Positions 1-9,959 are shown, numbered from the stretch's first letter. The stretch: 21,179 bases of DNA from Didymodactylos carnosus (GCA_905250885.1 CAJNOQ010003160.1:1-21179); one strand, 5' to 3'. Notes: generated by a model not told the origin, from the letters alone. Numbers and translations: made by a program.

Positions 1-94
1 CTAGAGTGAATTAGTCTTCTACGATTTGGAGACATTTTAAGAACAGAGACATCCTTAAAATGTATGCAAATCGTAGAAGACTAATTCACTCTAG
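1..94. repeat. 94-bp inverted repeat (hairpin) at the window edge
   Basis: Bases 1-27 are the perfect reverse complement of bases 68-94 (27-bp arms starting CTAGAGTGAATTAG). Inside, 32-41 (ACATTTTAAG) pairs perfectly with 54-63, leaving a 12-base loop and a small 4x4 internal bulge. The whole segment would fold into one long hairpin. The outer pair is position 1 with 94, so the arms could continue beyond the window. It may be a MITE or fold-back element. No open reading frame lies inside it. Confidence 0.9.
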
Positions 95-105
95 AATATT
101 TGTCT

Positions 106-170
106 ACAGTTATGAGCAGTTACAGTTATACAGTTACGACAGTTACAGTTTTACAGTTAACTGTAACTGG
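106..170. repeat. Degenerate CAGTTA tandem cluster
   Basis: CAGTTA occurs at 107, 117, 123, 131, 140 and 154, with CAGTTT at 146. The inverted form TAACTG occurs at 158 and 164. The flip creates the palindrome ACAGTTAACTGT at 153-164. The motif matches the core of Myb-type binding sites (YAACKG), so a regulatory role is conceivable, but a decayed short tandem repeat beside the hairpin at 1-94 is the simpler reading. Confidence 0.75.
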
Positions 171-3087
171 TGCATGCCTAAGTTTCGATGATTCGTACAA
201 TCAGAGAAGAGAAAACTGCAAATTTCAGTGATATATATACATATATCAGTCATGATTGCATAAAAGGATGAATGAAACAGCCATTTTAAATATCAGTTTT
301 TTCGCTGTATATTTATTTTGCAATTTTCTTTTTTTCTTTTTTTTTATATTAACTTTATTCAAAATAATAATACAAGTAAGAACATAGCCGAGCTATTGCT
401 CATTATAACATTCTTAGTTGGCGAGAGGGTAGAGGAACGGTGACGCAAATCTGAGGGAATTCGATTGTATAAAGTAAAAATAATGGATAGGTTTGGCAAG
501 TGATGAACCAACCATTTAAAGCGATTTGTTTCTATCATGTATTTTGTTGTTCTCTTGTATTTTATTGGATAAAACCACAAAGTGCTAGAGAAAACATTTT
601 TTTTGACTCTCTACGTGTGAGAAAAGATGAAGTTTTTACCATAATGGCGACTTTGTCTATGTACAGATGTCGTGACCAGCGGGGACCTTGCCGATGACAT
701 CCACTCAATATTTCAGAAGTTTATGCTTTCTTTTTCCAGCAAAAGAGAAAGTGAAGGACTTTACTTTAACGGTTTGCAGATTCATTGACTTTCATCTAAA
801 AGTCTGAAGAGCACGACGTCCTTGCGTCTACGGCTACCATTAAAAAAAAGAGGACTAGACGTCGTCCACATTGGAGAGCTGTCTAAAATATTATTCTTTA
901 GTCGGTGCCTGCTTTTCTTCGGATGAGCGTTTGTGGTTTTCAGAGTACGCTTTGAATTAAATTCGACTGCAAACGCAGTTTCTTTGTGCACGTAATATAT
1001 GTCCAGCCGTCCATAAATTCTTTGTGATGGCATTCTGGGTCATGTCTCTCTTCAAAATAAAATGTTTCTGATTATCGAGTTCATATAAGTTCTTATGAAA
1101 AAACTCGTTCTATAACAGGTGTTCAGGGCAAATAGCAAAACAAAATCTTTTGCTTATAAACATCGAATAATCATGTGGCGAGAAAATATAAATTCCTCGT
1201 ATAGGATATGAAAAAAATAAATAAAATATAACGTATTTATTTAACTGTGATACAAGAACAGATGACAACAACAGAGGTAAGCAGAAAAATAATTGAATGA
1301 CAACCGATTATTGCTTCACTCATATAGTCAAAAAGAAAAAAGGGCGAAGAATGACGGACGAAATAAGGTAGGTTTAAGCCTTCGATAATCTGTTGTATAT
1401 TTTATTTAGTTGCTCACGACCTCGAGAACAATCACATTAACGACTCATTTTTAATGAATTTGTAACTGATCATTAAAGAACATTTTTTAGCCATATGACA
1501 AAATTGTTTCGGCGTTTTTATGAGGAATGTATTTATTAATATCTAGAAGTAACAGTTTCAAAATAGGCATTCAATTATCTTCTAGAAAATCTTTTTAGGC
1601 ACAGTTTTTTTGAACATACAGTTAACAGACCATTCACGTGTTATTAAATATCAATTGTATCTGACCTAGGTGGTTTCTCGTACTAATTCTAACACGTCTC
1701 AAATCAGTTAATCAATTAACGTTCAATATTGTTGACAAAAATATTTCTATTTTTTGAGTACATTGGCTTCGGGTTAAATCACGATTGAGGGAGTCAGATG
1801 AAGTCTTCAAATCTTGTTACGTTATTACAGAATTTTGTTCATTTAAAGTACTATCAATGAAAGACTAATGTTGTATTTTGACAGTTTGGGATTAGAATGA
1901 TATAATACGATTCTCAAGGCGGTGTCTTATCACGACATTTTATGTTGTTATACTACTTATTTTTAGAATTTTTTATTTTTAACAGCATCGTATTTTCATA
2001 ACGACTATCTCTGTCAGTACTCTCTACAATTATTACCTTGTGGATGCCCTGCAATTCTAGTTCAATCCAGACGTCTGATTCTAATAGTTAGTCAACTATA
2101 CATGTGTATTCGATAAAATAAATATAAAGGCAAGAATAGTGACTAGTCACATTGGTAAGCATTCGTAATACGCTTTTCTTGTTTAAGTTAAAAGAAAAAA
2201 AAGAAAATTTTTCAATTTTTCAGCGTCTCCCGTGTCGGTCTTGTTTACTGATAAGTCGTAAAATTTTAACAGATTTTAAACTGGCTTGGGTATAACTCAA
2301 GTTATATTTATGTCCAGGTCATTCGTAAACTTAAAACTATTCCCATTCAAGTATTTAGAGAATAGAACAAGATACATTGCTGTTTAGGTTCGCATGTTAA
2401 TACTTTTGTTCATATGAAATTACAAAGCGAAACGACTAGGAAACTCCTTTTTCAGAAGAAAACTGGTTTTATATAACTAATTAAGATGAGAATAGATAAA
2501 AAACTTTTAATTTGCAAACTTATTCTGCATACTCGCAGCATCTTCAAATTTTATTCAAATATAATACGCAGATCCAAATATTATTCTGATATGTTTTAAT
2601 TGATAAATAAGCTCAAGATTCAAAAAGCAGAAAAATCTACACCTAATTATGCAAATAATTATTTAAATAATCCGCTAACGGTATCATATTTTTAGTATAA
2701 ACTTGATTGAAAAGACGGAAAGATAACAAATAAAATCGAGAAGCAAAGGCGAAAGCGGAGAGAAGCGTCAGGCCAAAATATAATTTTTTTAATTTGTCCG
2801 ATCTGATTATATCCTTTACTTTTTGTCGGTTCTGTAGATCAAATTCTAATTTGGAATATTTGTTTAGATTAACGCAGTTTTCAAAAAATGGCACATTTCC
2901 GTTGTTTTCAAGTCCGTAAGTTTTACAAAAAGACACTTGTTTTTCTGCACAGAAAAAGAATTGCAATTGGAGTAATTATAAAATTGTATATTTTGGAGTT
3001 AAGAACAAATGATACAAAGTAGTTTTGCTCATTTCTTATTAATAGCTCTACTCGATATTTATTTTGGTTAATAATTTTTTTCTTCTG
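171..3087. other. AT-rich gene-poor region upstream of the potassium channel
   Basis: No convincing gene is visible. Short open frames occur on both strands but show no domain, no sustained coding character and no clear splice context. The longest is 107 codons on the - strand at 2643-2966, with a hydrophobic stretch near its middle. Frames of that length are expected by chance in so AT-rich a sequence. The last few hundred bases before 3088 probably hold the promoter and 5' UTR of the channel gene, and no clear TATA box stands out. Confidence 0.5.
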
Positions 3088-4293
3088 ATGTTATCTCTTA
3101 GACAAAATGAAACTCGATTAAAACTATTGAAATGCCTTCGCTTTAAACGTATCAATTTAGAAGAAAATTCGCAAAAACGAATATTACTAAAAAATGGTGA
3201 TGTGAATATTGGAAGGTAAGAGAAAATACATATTGTTCACAGATCTCTTATAAAATCAATGATATATACAGGGAGAATGTCCTCCTTTCATATCATGAAA
3301 CCTGAATCTTAACTGTTCTCCATTGCTGTTTATCATTTTTGTTTTAGACATCATAGAAAAAAGCGCAATAGTCGCTATTTACATGATCTTTTTACGACAC
3401 TCATTGATTTATCATGGCATTGGATGTCGTGTATATTTGTCATGAGTTTTGTTTCAAGTTGGCTTATATTTGCATGCATTTGGTATATTGTCATGGCTGC
3501 CTATGGTGATTTGAAATCGAGTAGTTTGACAAATGCAAATTATACAGCCTGTATCGTTGGTGTACATTCATATGTCGGCGTCCTCCTATTTTCCATTGAA
3601 ACTCAACAGACAATTGGTTATGGTACACGATCAATAAATGAAAATTGTTATTTTGGCGTAATTTTGGTAATGGTTCAATCAACTGTTGGTGTCATGATAC
3701 AAAGTTTCGTTGTTGGTCTTGTTTTATCAAAAATATCTCGTCCACGATTACGAGCTGAAACTCTACTATGGTCACGTAAAGCTGTTGTGTGTCTGAGAGA
3801 TGGACTAATGACATTCCAATGTCGTGTGGGTGATATGCGAAAATCACATATTGTCGAGGCACATGTTCGAATGTATATGATTAAAAAGCGAACGACGAAA
3901 GAAGGCGAAATAATTCCTTTAGATACCTATGATATGAACGTTGGCTATAATAGTGGAGCAGATCGTTTGTTTCTTATTCGACCATTGATTATTCAACATA
4001 TTATAAATGAACAATCACCTCTATGGGACGTGGGACGAGATGATCTTATGAAAGAACGTTTTGAAATTGTTGTTCTATTAGAAGGAGTTGTTGAAGCAAC
4101 CGGAATGACAACTCAAACACGTGTATCATATTTGCCATCAGAAATCTTGTGGGGTTACCGATTTGAACGATTAGTGTCATTCCGAAAAGATCAAGGACAA
4201 TATCGTGTGGATTATGCGAAATTTCATCAGACCTATCCCATTCAAACGCCCATTTGTAGTGCAAAAGAATTAAGCGAAGAAACAATGGTTTAA
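3088..4293 (+). CDS. KCNJ: Inward-rectifier potassium channel (Kir family), two exons
   Basis: Exons 3088-3215 and 3348-4293 are joined across a 132-bp GT-AG intron that splits an Arg codon, giving 357 aa. The ATG at 3088 is the first after an in-frame stop at 3043. An upstream exon spliced at the AG near 3100 is an alternative. In order: the basic N-terminus with KNGDVN; an amphipathic slide helix (RYLHDLFTT, from residue 52); TM1 (about 69-92); the pore loop with filter TIGYG (131-135), pore Glu127 and Arg137, and the extracellular cysteine pair Cys111/Cys143; TM2 (about 145-171); basic residues Lys171, Arg174, Arg176 and Arg178 where PIP2 contacts lie in the family; and a beta-sheet cytoplasmic domain with Glu213 and Glu292 at the Kir2.1 E224/E299 positions. 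As a family member it would form a tetrameric plasma-membrane K+ channel. The TM2 rectification site is Gln161, not Asp or Asn. The C-terminus ETMV fits a class I PDZ ligand. The protein is slightly short for the family. Closest in appearance to Kir2. Confidence 0.95.
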
Positions 4294-4960
4294 ATTCAAA
4301 ATAACTATCCAAACAAAAGAAATATAAGATTTCTGAAATTTCTGGATCACAATAGCATGAAAGAATTAAACTTTTATAAAAATTTATAGTTTTTTCGACA
4401 AGTGCCGAATGATTTTTCATGAAATGAACAGTTATTCCTGTATCCAGATGATAGTCTACCGGTTACAGATTTTGCTTTGCATCTTCTGCTTATTCAAAAA
4501 TTGTGTATAGATATTTTCAGTTTCTGTGGAATACACTATTAGGTTGAAAAGAAAAGGTTAATTAAATACAGTTTAAGTTTCTGAAATTAATAATACGAAG
4601 TTTTTAATGATCTGTTGTTAAATATAAAAATTTACTTCAATAAATAATGTTATTTTAAACCTTTCTCAAAGCCTTTTTGTTGGCTCTCTATTGACTATTA
4701 GAATAAATGGTTAAATGTATGGACGCCGCTCAGCATTCTATCCCTATGATTTTTTAATGTCAAAGCCTGTAAGAACTTACTCGCACTGTGAAACTTGAGA
4801 AGTCTTATTAAGTCGGCTGAGTGAAACACATGGAGACTTATTGCTTTTCACCCAAAAAATTCTTGTTGTTGAAAATGAGAAAAACGTATGTTATACCCAC
4901 TGGTATGAGAACGATAATATATTTATTAAAAAAGATAACAATAGGACTTAAAATTCGAGA
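4294..4960. other. Kir 3' flank, no gene
   Basis: This stretch contains the probable 3' UTR of the channel gene and AT-rich spacer. I see no coding sequence in it. Confidence 0.5.
4639..4644 (+). promoter_or_regulatory. Candidate poly(A) signal AATAAA for the Kir gene
   Basis: A canonical AATAAA lies about 345 bases after the channel stop codon and is followed by T-rich sequence. The motif is common by chance at this base composition, so assignment rests on position and strand only. Confidence 0.35.
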
Positions 4961-5261
4961 GAGACTTAAATAGTAAAGAAATTTATTCTTATCAACACAA
5001 AAAGTTTCTTATTCCTTTTGTTAAAAATGGGTTTGATCAACATTTTTGTACATTTTTTGTTTTGTATTCAACATTTTCTCGATTTAGTGGTAGGTCTTGC
5101 GCTGCCTTGCTGCTTATCTTTTAATGCTAAAATATAATTTTCTTCTTCAAATCGAGAAAATGTTGGATACAAAACATTTGAGTGATCAAATCCATTTTTA
5201 ACAAAAGGAATAAGAAATTTTTTATGTTGATAAGAATAAATTTCTTTACTATTTAAGTCTC
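4961..5261. mobile_element. Fold-back element with ~113-125 bp inverted arms
   Basis: The left arm 4961-5085 (starting GAGACTTAAATAGTAAAG) is a near-perfect reverse complement of the right arm 5149-5261. The main differences are a short insertion in the left arm around 5040-5060 and a few substitutions. A 63-base spacer separates the arms. The unit has no coding capacity, so it looks like a non-autonomous fold-back or MITE. I see no convincing target-site duplication. A transcript through it would form a hairpin of over 100 bp. Confidence 0.88.
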
Positions 5262-5508
5262 AACAGTACATCCGATAGAGCGATGCCGACTATGTATAAA
5301 AACCATACTTTCCCGACCGCTACTACCATTGTGCTCGAGTAACAGGACGGATTTGGATCTGCTCTACATTTCTGTCCACTTGAAAAAACTTTAACCATCT
5401 TAGATGAGCCTTCTTTTACACCAGGTCGACTTTTCGAACGAAAAAAGTATTCGAACACTTTCTTTTACTTATGGTTTTTGACATTTCTCAAATGGTGACG
5501 AATCTCTC

Positions 5509-5688
5509 AAATATACCATTTGAAAGAGCAAAGTCTCAGCTTTCTAATGATACAAGAATAATTAAAAGTGTTCTCTAAAGGTCACAAAATTGAAAATTAC
5601 GGATACCACCATGAAATTAATTTAAGACGCACTCTTTGTCTGTTAAACTTGATTAAAACTCAATCCTAAATATACCATTAGAAAGAGC
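5509..5688. repeat. 21-bp repeat, two direct copies and one inverted partial copy
   Basis: The motif AAATATACCATTNGAAAGAG plus C occurs at 5509-5529 and 5668-5688 with one mismatch. A partial inverted copy (GCTTTCTAATGATAC) lies at 5539-5553. The direct copies are 159 bp apart and the sequence between them is not otherwise repeated. Confidence 0.7.
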
Positions 5689-6102
5689 GCGAAAAATTAT
5701 ATCAGAAACAATTGTTTACTTTTTTTTCTGCTGATTTTAATTGATTTTCTAACTGCTCCCGTCATTATCGTTGGGTGACATCTATTATATTTTGCATGTT
5801 TTTGCCTTAAATTTACTCTCTAATTTTGTTTTCTGACCTAACGGGCTGAAAGAACACAAATTTCGAGTTGAATACTTACATTTTTCCAATAACAGGTCTT
5901 CAGCCTCTCATGTGAGACAATGTTCTACTTAGAATATTCTCAAATCTCTCCCTCTTAGGGTATATAAAAAGTATAAAAAGTATAATAAACACCATCATAA
6001 CAATCCCAAGTTGCACATGACTGACTCAGTAGTGAGTCGTGACACTTTATCAAGTTTATCGAATCTTTTATCTCGAGTCCGAGTCACAGAAAAATGCGAC
6101 TG

Positions 6103-6133
6103 GAGTCCGAGGCACGAGTCGTGCCTCGGACTC
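6103..6133. repeat. 31-bp near-perfect palindrome
   Basis: GAGTCCGAGGCACGA (6103-6117) and its exact reverse complement (6119-6133) flank a single G at 6118. It is GC-rich against very AT-rich surroundings. A related word CGAGTCCGAGTCAC lies 30 bp upstream. A weaker pairing of CGTGACAC (6038-6045) with GTGTCACG (about 6136-6144) encloses the palindrome, suggesting a larger cruciform-forming unit. Confidence 0.9.
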
Positions 6134-6390
6134 GCCTATCTCTGGTGTCACGTACGATGACGATGTAAATAACTGAGAGAATGCACGTTCACGCTTCAGT
6201 TAAATACTTCACGCGTGTCAACTTATCCTTTCCAGTGTGAACACAAATAATAACTGATTTTCACGAATTGCTACGAATGATGACATGCATTTGCTTCATG
6301 TTCGTACGCGAAAGAAAGTGTGCCGTGGAGGGTATCAAAATTTTCACATGGGGAGTCACTCTGCACTGTTCATACTGAATGTATATGAAG

Positions 6391-6402
6391 TGTCACGTGA
6401 CA
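6391..6402. repeat. 12-bp palindrome containing an E-box
   Basis: TGTCACGTGACA is a perfect palindrome with CACGTG, the canonical bHLH E-box, at its centre. No gene start lies nearby, so a regulatory role is unproven. Confidence 0.5.
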
Positions 6403-7358
6403 GTTAATTATCTCATAGAAAAGTTATTGAAAATCTAGAAGAAAGAAGAATTTTTTGTAGTGAAAAAGAATAAGTCGCTCCGAGTTTCACTCTGTTGGCT
6501 TAAAGATTTCTCTTCGGGAACATAATGCTTCAATTCTGCTTTAGAAAAGCTAAAAAGCAGACGTAAACTGCAAAAGGTTTAAATATAAAAGTGGTCGTTG
6601 TATACACTATACAACAAGTGGCTGATTCGAAGCAGAATGTAGGCCTAGAAGAAAGAAGATTGGAAAGTCGAGTGAGTGAAACGGTAAACAGACGAAATTA
6701 GAGCATCCAGACAGTCAGAACAGTTTGACTTATTTTCAAAAAGATAATGTTCAGTACGAATTGGACATTCATGTAGTGTTTGATATGATGAAAGCTATAG
6801 CAGATGTATGATATGACAGAGTATTTCGTGACGCATCTTTTAAAAAGAATACTAACTGTGAGATACTAAAGGAACACGAGAAAAATAGGAAATACTGAGA
6901 GGCTCATTCATTATGATGCACTCGATAAAAAGTTCCATAATTCTACAGCCAATAATCGTCATACGAAATATCAATTATACTCAGCAAACCCAGTATGATG
7001 AGCATTAATTTGGTATATAATTCATTTTTATATCATTTGTAGTTTGAGCTCTATCCCTCTGCAAAACCATTTTTGCCAACCCTGTACAAAAGTAACCTGC
7101 CTGATTTCGATAAAACTAGAGAAATTAATAATTCAGCAGTGCTGCTTATGTAAGGAACTCAAACGATGTCTAAAATGTTGCTAAGAAACGTTTCACTCGG
7201 TCGGCTTTCCACTCTATAAAGTTAAATTAAATAGTAATCCAGTTATTTTTTTCCTGTAACTTGGTCTGTTAGCTTAGTTTTGTCGGAAACTACAACAGGT
7301 AAAACGCTGCTTCTACCGTAGGTGTCGCAGAGTAGAAAATCTTATATAATTTTTATAT

Positions 7359-7674
7359 CATATCACCGATAAAAAAAAATTAAAGTTTGTTTAGAGTTAA
7401 AGAAAAGTGCTTTTTCGTATTCAGCACACTTGATAACCTGGAAAATTTTCTATTTTTAGCGAATGGTACCGTCAAAAAGTTAAGAAAAATTTTTAAACAA
7501 ATTGACGCAGAAAAATCCCCATAGTAAAATTAAACAATTTTAAAAAATTTTCTTAACTTTTTGGCAGTACCCCTCGCTAAGAATAGAAAATTTTTGAAGT
7601 TATCAAATGTGCTGAATACGAAAAAGCACTTTGCTTTAACTCTAAATGAACTTTAATTTTTTGTCGGTGATATG
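7359..7674. mobile_element. Second fold-back element with ~137-bp inverted arms
   Basis: Left arm 7359-7498 (starting CATATCACCGA) pairs with right arm 7538-7674 (ending TCGGTGATATG), with scattered substitutions. The spacer is about 39 bases. Its sequence is unrelated to the fold-back at 4961-5261, so this is a different family. There is no coding capacity and no obvious target-site duplication. The arms show more divergence than those of the first element, suggesting an older insertion. Confidence 0.88.
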
Positions 7675-8024
7675 AATTTTTCTCTTATTTGTGCTGAAAA
7701 TACTACCAATGGTTTCAACAATCGCGTTTTGAACATCAGCGTAAAATATAATTGATAGATCTATTTTCTTACAGCGTATTACAAGAGTTTTTGGAAAAGG
7801 TGAGACCTTTTCCGGTGAGCAAGATGGTGACGATTAATGGATTGTATAAATGTCATATATGTTGTATACGTCATTTTCAGCATGAAAACACAAGATATTC
7901 CTTTAGAAACAAATTTTTTGTATAGTTAGTTTAATTTATTTAACGAGGATTGTAATATACAAAAAAAAAACTTTTCCTGTCTACATATAACAATAAAATA
8001 GAGTAGCACAAGAAGTAAAGAGTG
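7675..8024. other. Spacer, possible 3' UTR of the retrotransposon relic
   Basis: This follows the stop codon of the - strand retrotransposon relic, so the part next to 8025 may be its 3' UTR. I do not see a poly(A) tail (which would be poly-T on +) or any target duplication marking its end. Confidence 0.35.
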
Positions 8025-8660
8025 TTAAGTGAATCTTTCAGTGTCAACGATGTATTTATGGACATTATTTACGATAAGGATGTTTTGTTCTGGGATGAGA
8101 TTGAGTGACCCTTTTAGAATGAGTTCAGTAGTTTGTGGTAATGTGATAATCGATTTTATATTATTCAATAAGATAGATCTTTCCTGGACAAAACGAAGCC
8201 ATTTTAATAAGTAATGCCCAGCCGTTTCAGGCTTATTACAATGACTGCAGTTTGATGAAGTGACGTTATATTGGTCTGCTAATAGAAAGCTAAAGCCAGC
8301 GTATACGGGTCAGATGGATAATATTTATCCGACTTCCTCCATTGTACCAAACTGGTGGCCGAGATAGAAAACTTAGGAATCTTTTCAATTTTATAGAGAA
8401 GTCCTCAGTATCTGTGATACACATCGCATTTCGTAGGGCAGTTTGTTCCAATCATGTACAACGTTCACCAGTACTGACCTATCTACAAAAGATGTGTTGG
8501 ATGTTGGAAGAACTATATCTATTGGTACATAGTGACGCGTCTGTCTAGTATTTTTGTCTCTTTTTAACGTAATTAGACTTCTCAGGTGGAAGGAGACTGA
8601 TTGTGTATGATTTTTTGTATAATGTTTTTAGGATAAAAATTCGCTCGATGCCTAATCTGT
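8025..8660 (-). pseudogene. Non-LTR retrotransposon 3' end, decayed
   Basis: Reading - strand from about 8660 to 8025 gives pieces of a LINE polyprotein C-terminus. A segment ending INIIHLTRIR matches the TRLR(T/I)GHT-type signature that follows reverse transcriptase and RNase H in Jockey/I-group LINEs. After a one-base frameshift comes a Cys/His knuckle, NCSHCNKPETAGHYLLKW, in which the usual final Cys is Trp. The frame then continues QERSILLNN to a stop at 8025-8027. Upstream, a piece with LGIERIFILKTLYKKS (about 8570-8660) may be more of it, but stops interrupt it. The catalytic reverse transcriptase core is not recognisable, so this is a 5'-truncated, dead copy. Assignment to LINEs is moderately firm; the clade is uncertain. 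Confidence 0.62.
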
Positions 8661-9460
8661 CTGAAGAATTTTATTGTTTTTTAGCGATGCCGATGAGCTG
8701 AATCGCTTATCTCTTAAACTGTAATAGAAGAGACGAGAGTGCTAACGTAGATCTTAGTAGTTTTTTCTTGGACGGTGTGTTAGCTCACTTTTATCAGAAG
8801 ATAAGACACTGCGTTTGCGATAAAACATGTGCAATAGATGCTCTGCTACAGTAGGGAACCTCCGTTCTTCACGATTTTTTTTTCTATCATTGGCTGGAAC
8901 AAAATCAATTTCAAATCGGTTTCATTTGCTCGATGATGCTTTACATTTTATGCTGAACTGTGAGTATTTTGGTACAGTTGACTTTAATCGGTAAGTACAA
9001 TAGTATGTTAGGACTGTCCATTGACGTCCGTGAAATATTCATATAGCGCACCTGCATTCTATCTCTCTTTGTTGTTGATTGTGTCACAAACGTCATTTTG
9101 GTGCATAGTAGATACAAGATTTAATGGTGAACAGGTCGTATAAGTCTATATCCTTTACTTATAATAGTTTTTCTTGCCCAAAGTGGTACAGGAGGAACGC
9201 CAACTATCCGGTTGTGGAAAAGAAATGTCACTAATACCATAGTAGATACGAACAGATTCTAGTTTTGCAATATCACGAGACAGAATTTCAACGAAAACAA
9301 CAGACTTTAGGGAAATTAGAAAGCAAAATTTTTATCGTCACCAAACGAAAAACTAAACCAAACTTTTCCTTTAGGAACACAAAACTATTTTTAAAATAAT
9401 GCAGATTTTATTATTATCTCCTTCGTTTCTTAGTTAATATAACATATTTCACCATAATAA
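8661..9460. other. Unassigned stretch with coding-like fragments on the - strand
   Basis: On the - strand, about 9333 to 9158 is open for some 58 codons and includes ILSRDIAKLESVRIYYG and ISFPQPDSWRSS, which read like real protein. Another open piece of about 60 codons lies around 9130-8945 in a different frame. I recognise no domain. They may be more of the retrotransposon relic or remains of another gene, and chance cannot be excluded. Confidence 0.25.
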
Positions 9461-9891
9461 ATGAACAACAATGATCGATTATTGTCATGCGACTGTTCTT
9501 GCAATAAAGGAAAATGTCGCTGTGAATGACGAGAGGAAATGATACCAAAAACAACGCACACTGACTTAAATTGGAATACTAGTAGTTTTTACATTAATTG
9601 CGCTTATTGTACTCGTCATCGTCTACACAAAGAGAAAATCAGGTGCGTAACGTGATTACTAATTTCATAAAAGCTTAAAGAAATCGGGACACTTTTTCTT
9701 TCAGAAGTAGCTTCATCTTCACCAACTCCATTGCTATGCAACGCAACTATGCAACTGCTAACGATAATGGCGTCGTATTTATTCATAATGATCGCAAAAA
9801 TAAAAGCGATAATTTGTACTTCATCTTAGACCACATCACACTCTCAAATTCAAATAAATTTAACAAATATCAAACCTGAAAAATACTTGAC
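9461..9891 (+). pseudogene. Possible relic of a small membrane protein gene
   Basis: From the ATG at 9461 the frame reads MNNNDRLLSCDCSCNK, then GKCRCE and a stop. In the next frame, from 9570, there is a strongly hydrophobic helix IGILVVFTLIALIVLVIVY followed by TKRKS, the pattern of a single-pass segment with a basic stop-transfer end. A plausible 65-bp intron (GTGCGT at about 9640 to TTTCAG at about 9705) follows. Beyond it, a frame containing NYATANDNGVVFIHNDRKNK runs to a stop near 9890. The pieces are out of frame with each other, so if this was a Cys-rich ectodomain, helix and tail, it is broken. Chance hydrophobicity in AT-rich DNA is the alternative. Confidence 0.28.
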
Positions 9892-9959
9892 TGTAATGAT
9901 GTTCAATATGGCTGTGGATATTCCACACTTCTAACCACCTTCACTGGTTAAAAATTAAC

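Larger units (their letters stand above)
5262..7358. other. Gene-poor spacer with short repeats and palindromes
   Basis: No gene recognised. A GC-richer patch at 5270-5460 carries a 69-codon open frame on the - strand without a recognisable domain. The stretch otherwise holds a 21-bp dispersed repeat (5509-5688), a GTATAAAAA tandem near 5960-5985, palindromes at 6023-6038, 6103-6133 and 6391-6402, and a repeated AGAAGAAAGAAG motif near 6435 and 6650. Confidence 0.5.

Noticed and set aside
359..697. Overlapping open frames on both strands
   Set aside because: They shadow each other and neither shows any domain or coding character.
782..1033. 83-codon - strand open frame
   Set aside because: Basic, low-information composition with no motif, and no sign of neighbouring exons.
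2643..2966. 107-codon - strand open frame with a hydrophobic centre, divergent from the Kir gene
   Set aside because: No recognisable domain or splice context. At this base composition about one frame of that length is expected by chance in a window this size.
3491..3682. - strand frame inside the Kir exon
   Set aside because: Antisense shadow of a confidently assigned coding exon. The same applies to 4046-4420.
5249..5458. 69-codon - strand open frame in a GC-richer patch
   Set aside because: Its C-terminal end overlaps the fold-back arm and the translation resembles no family I know.
6597..6615. Small hairpin GTTGTATA-CAC-TATACAAC
   Set aside because: The 8-bp arms are short and AT-rich, expected often by chance.
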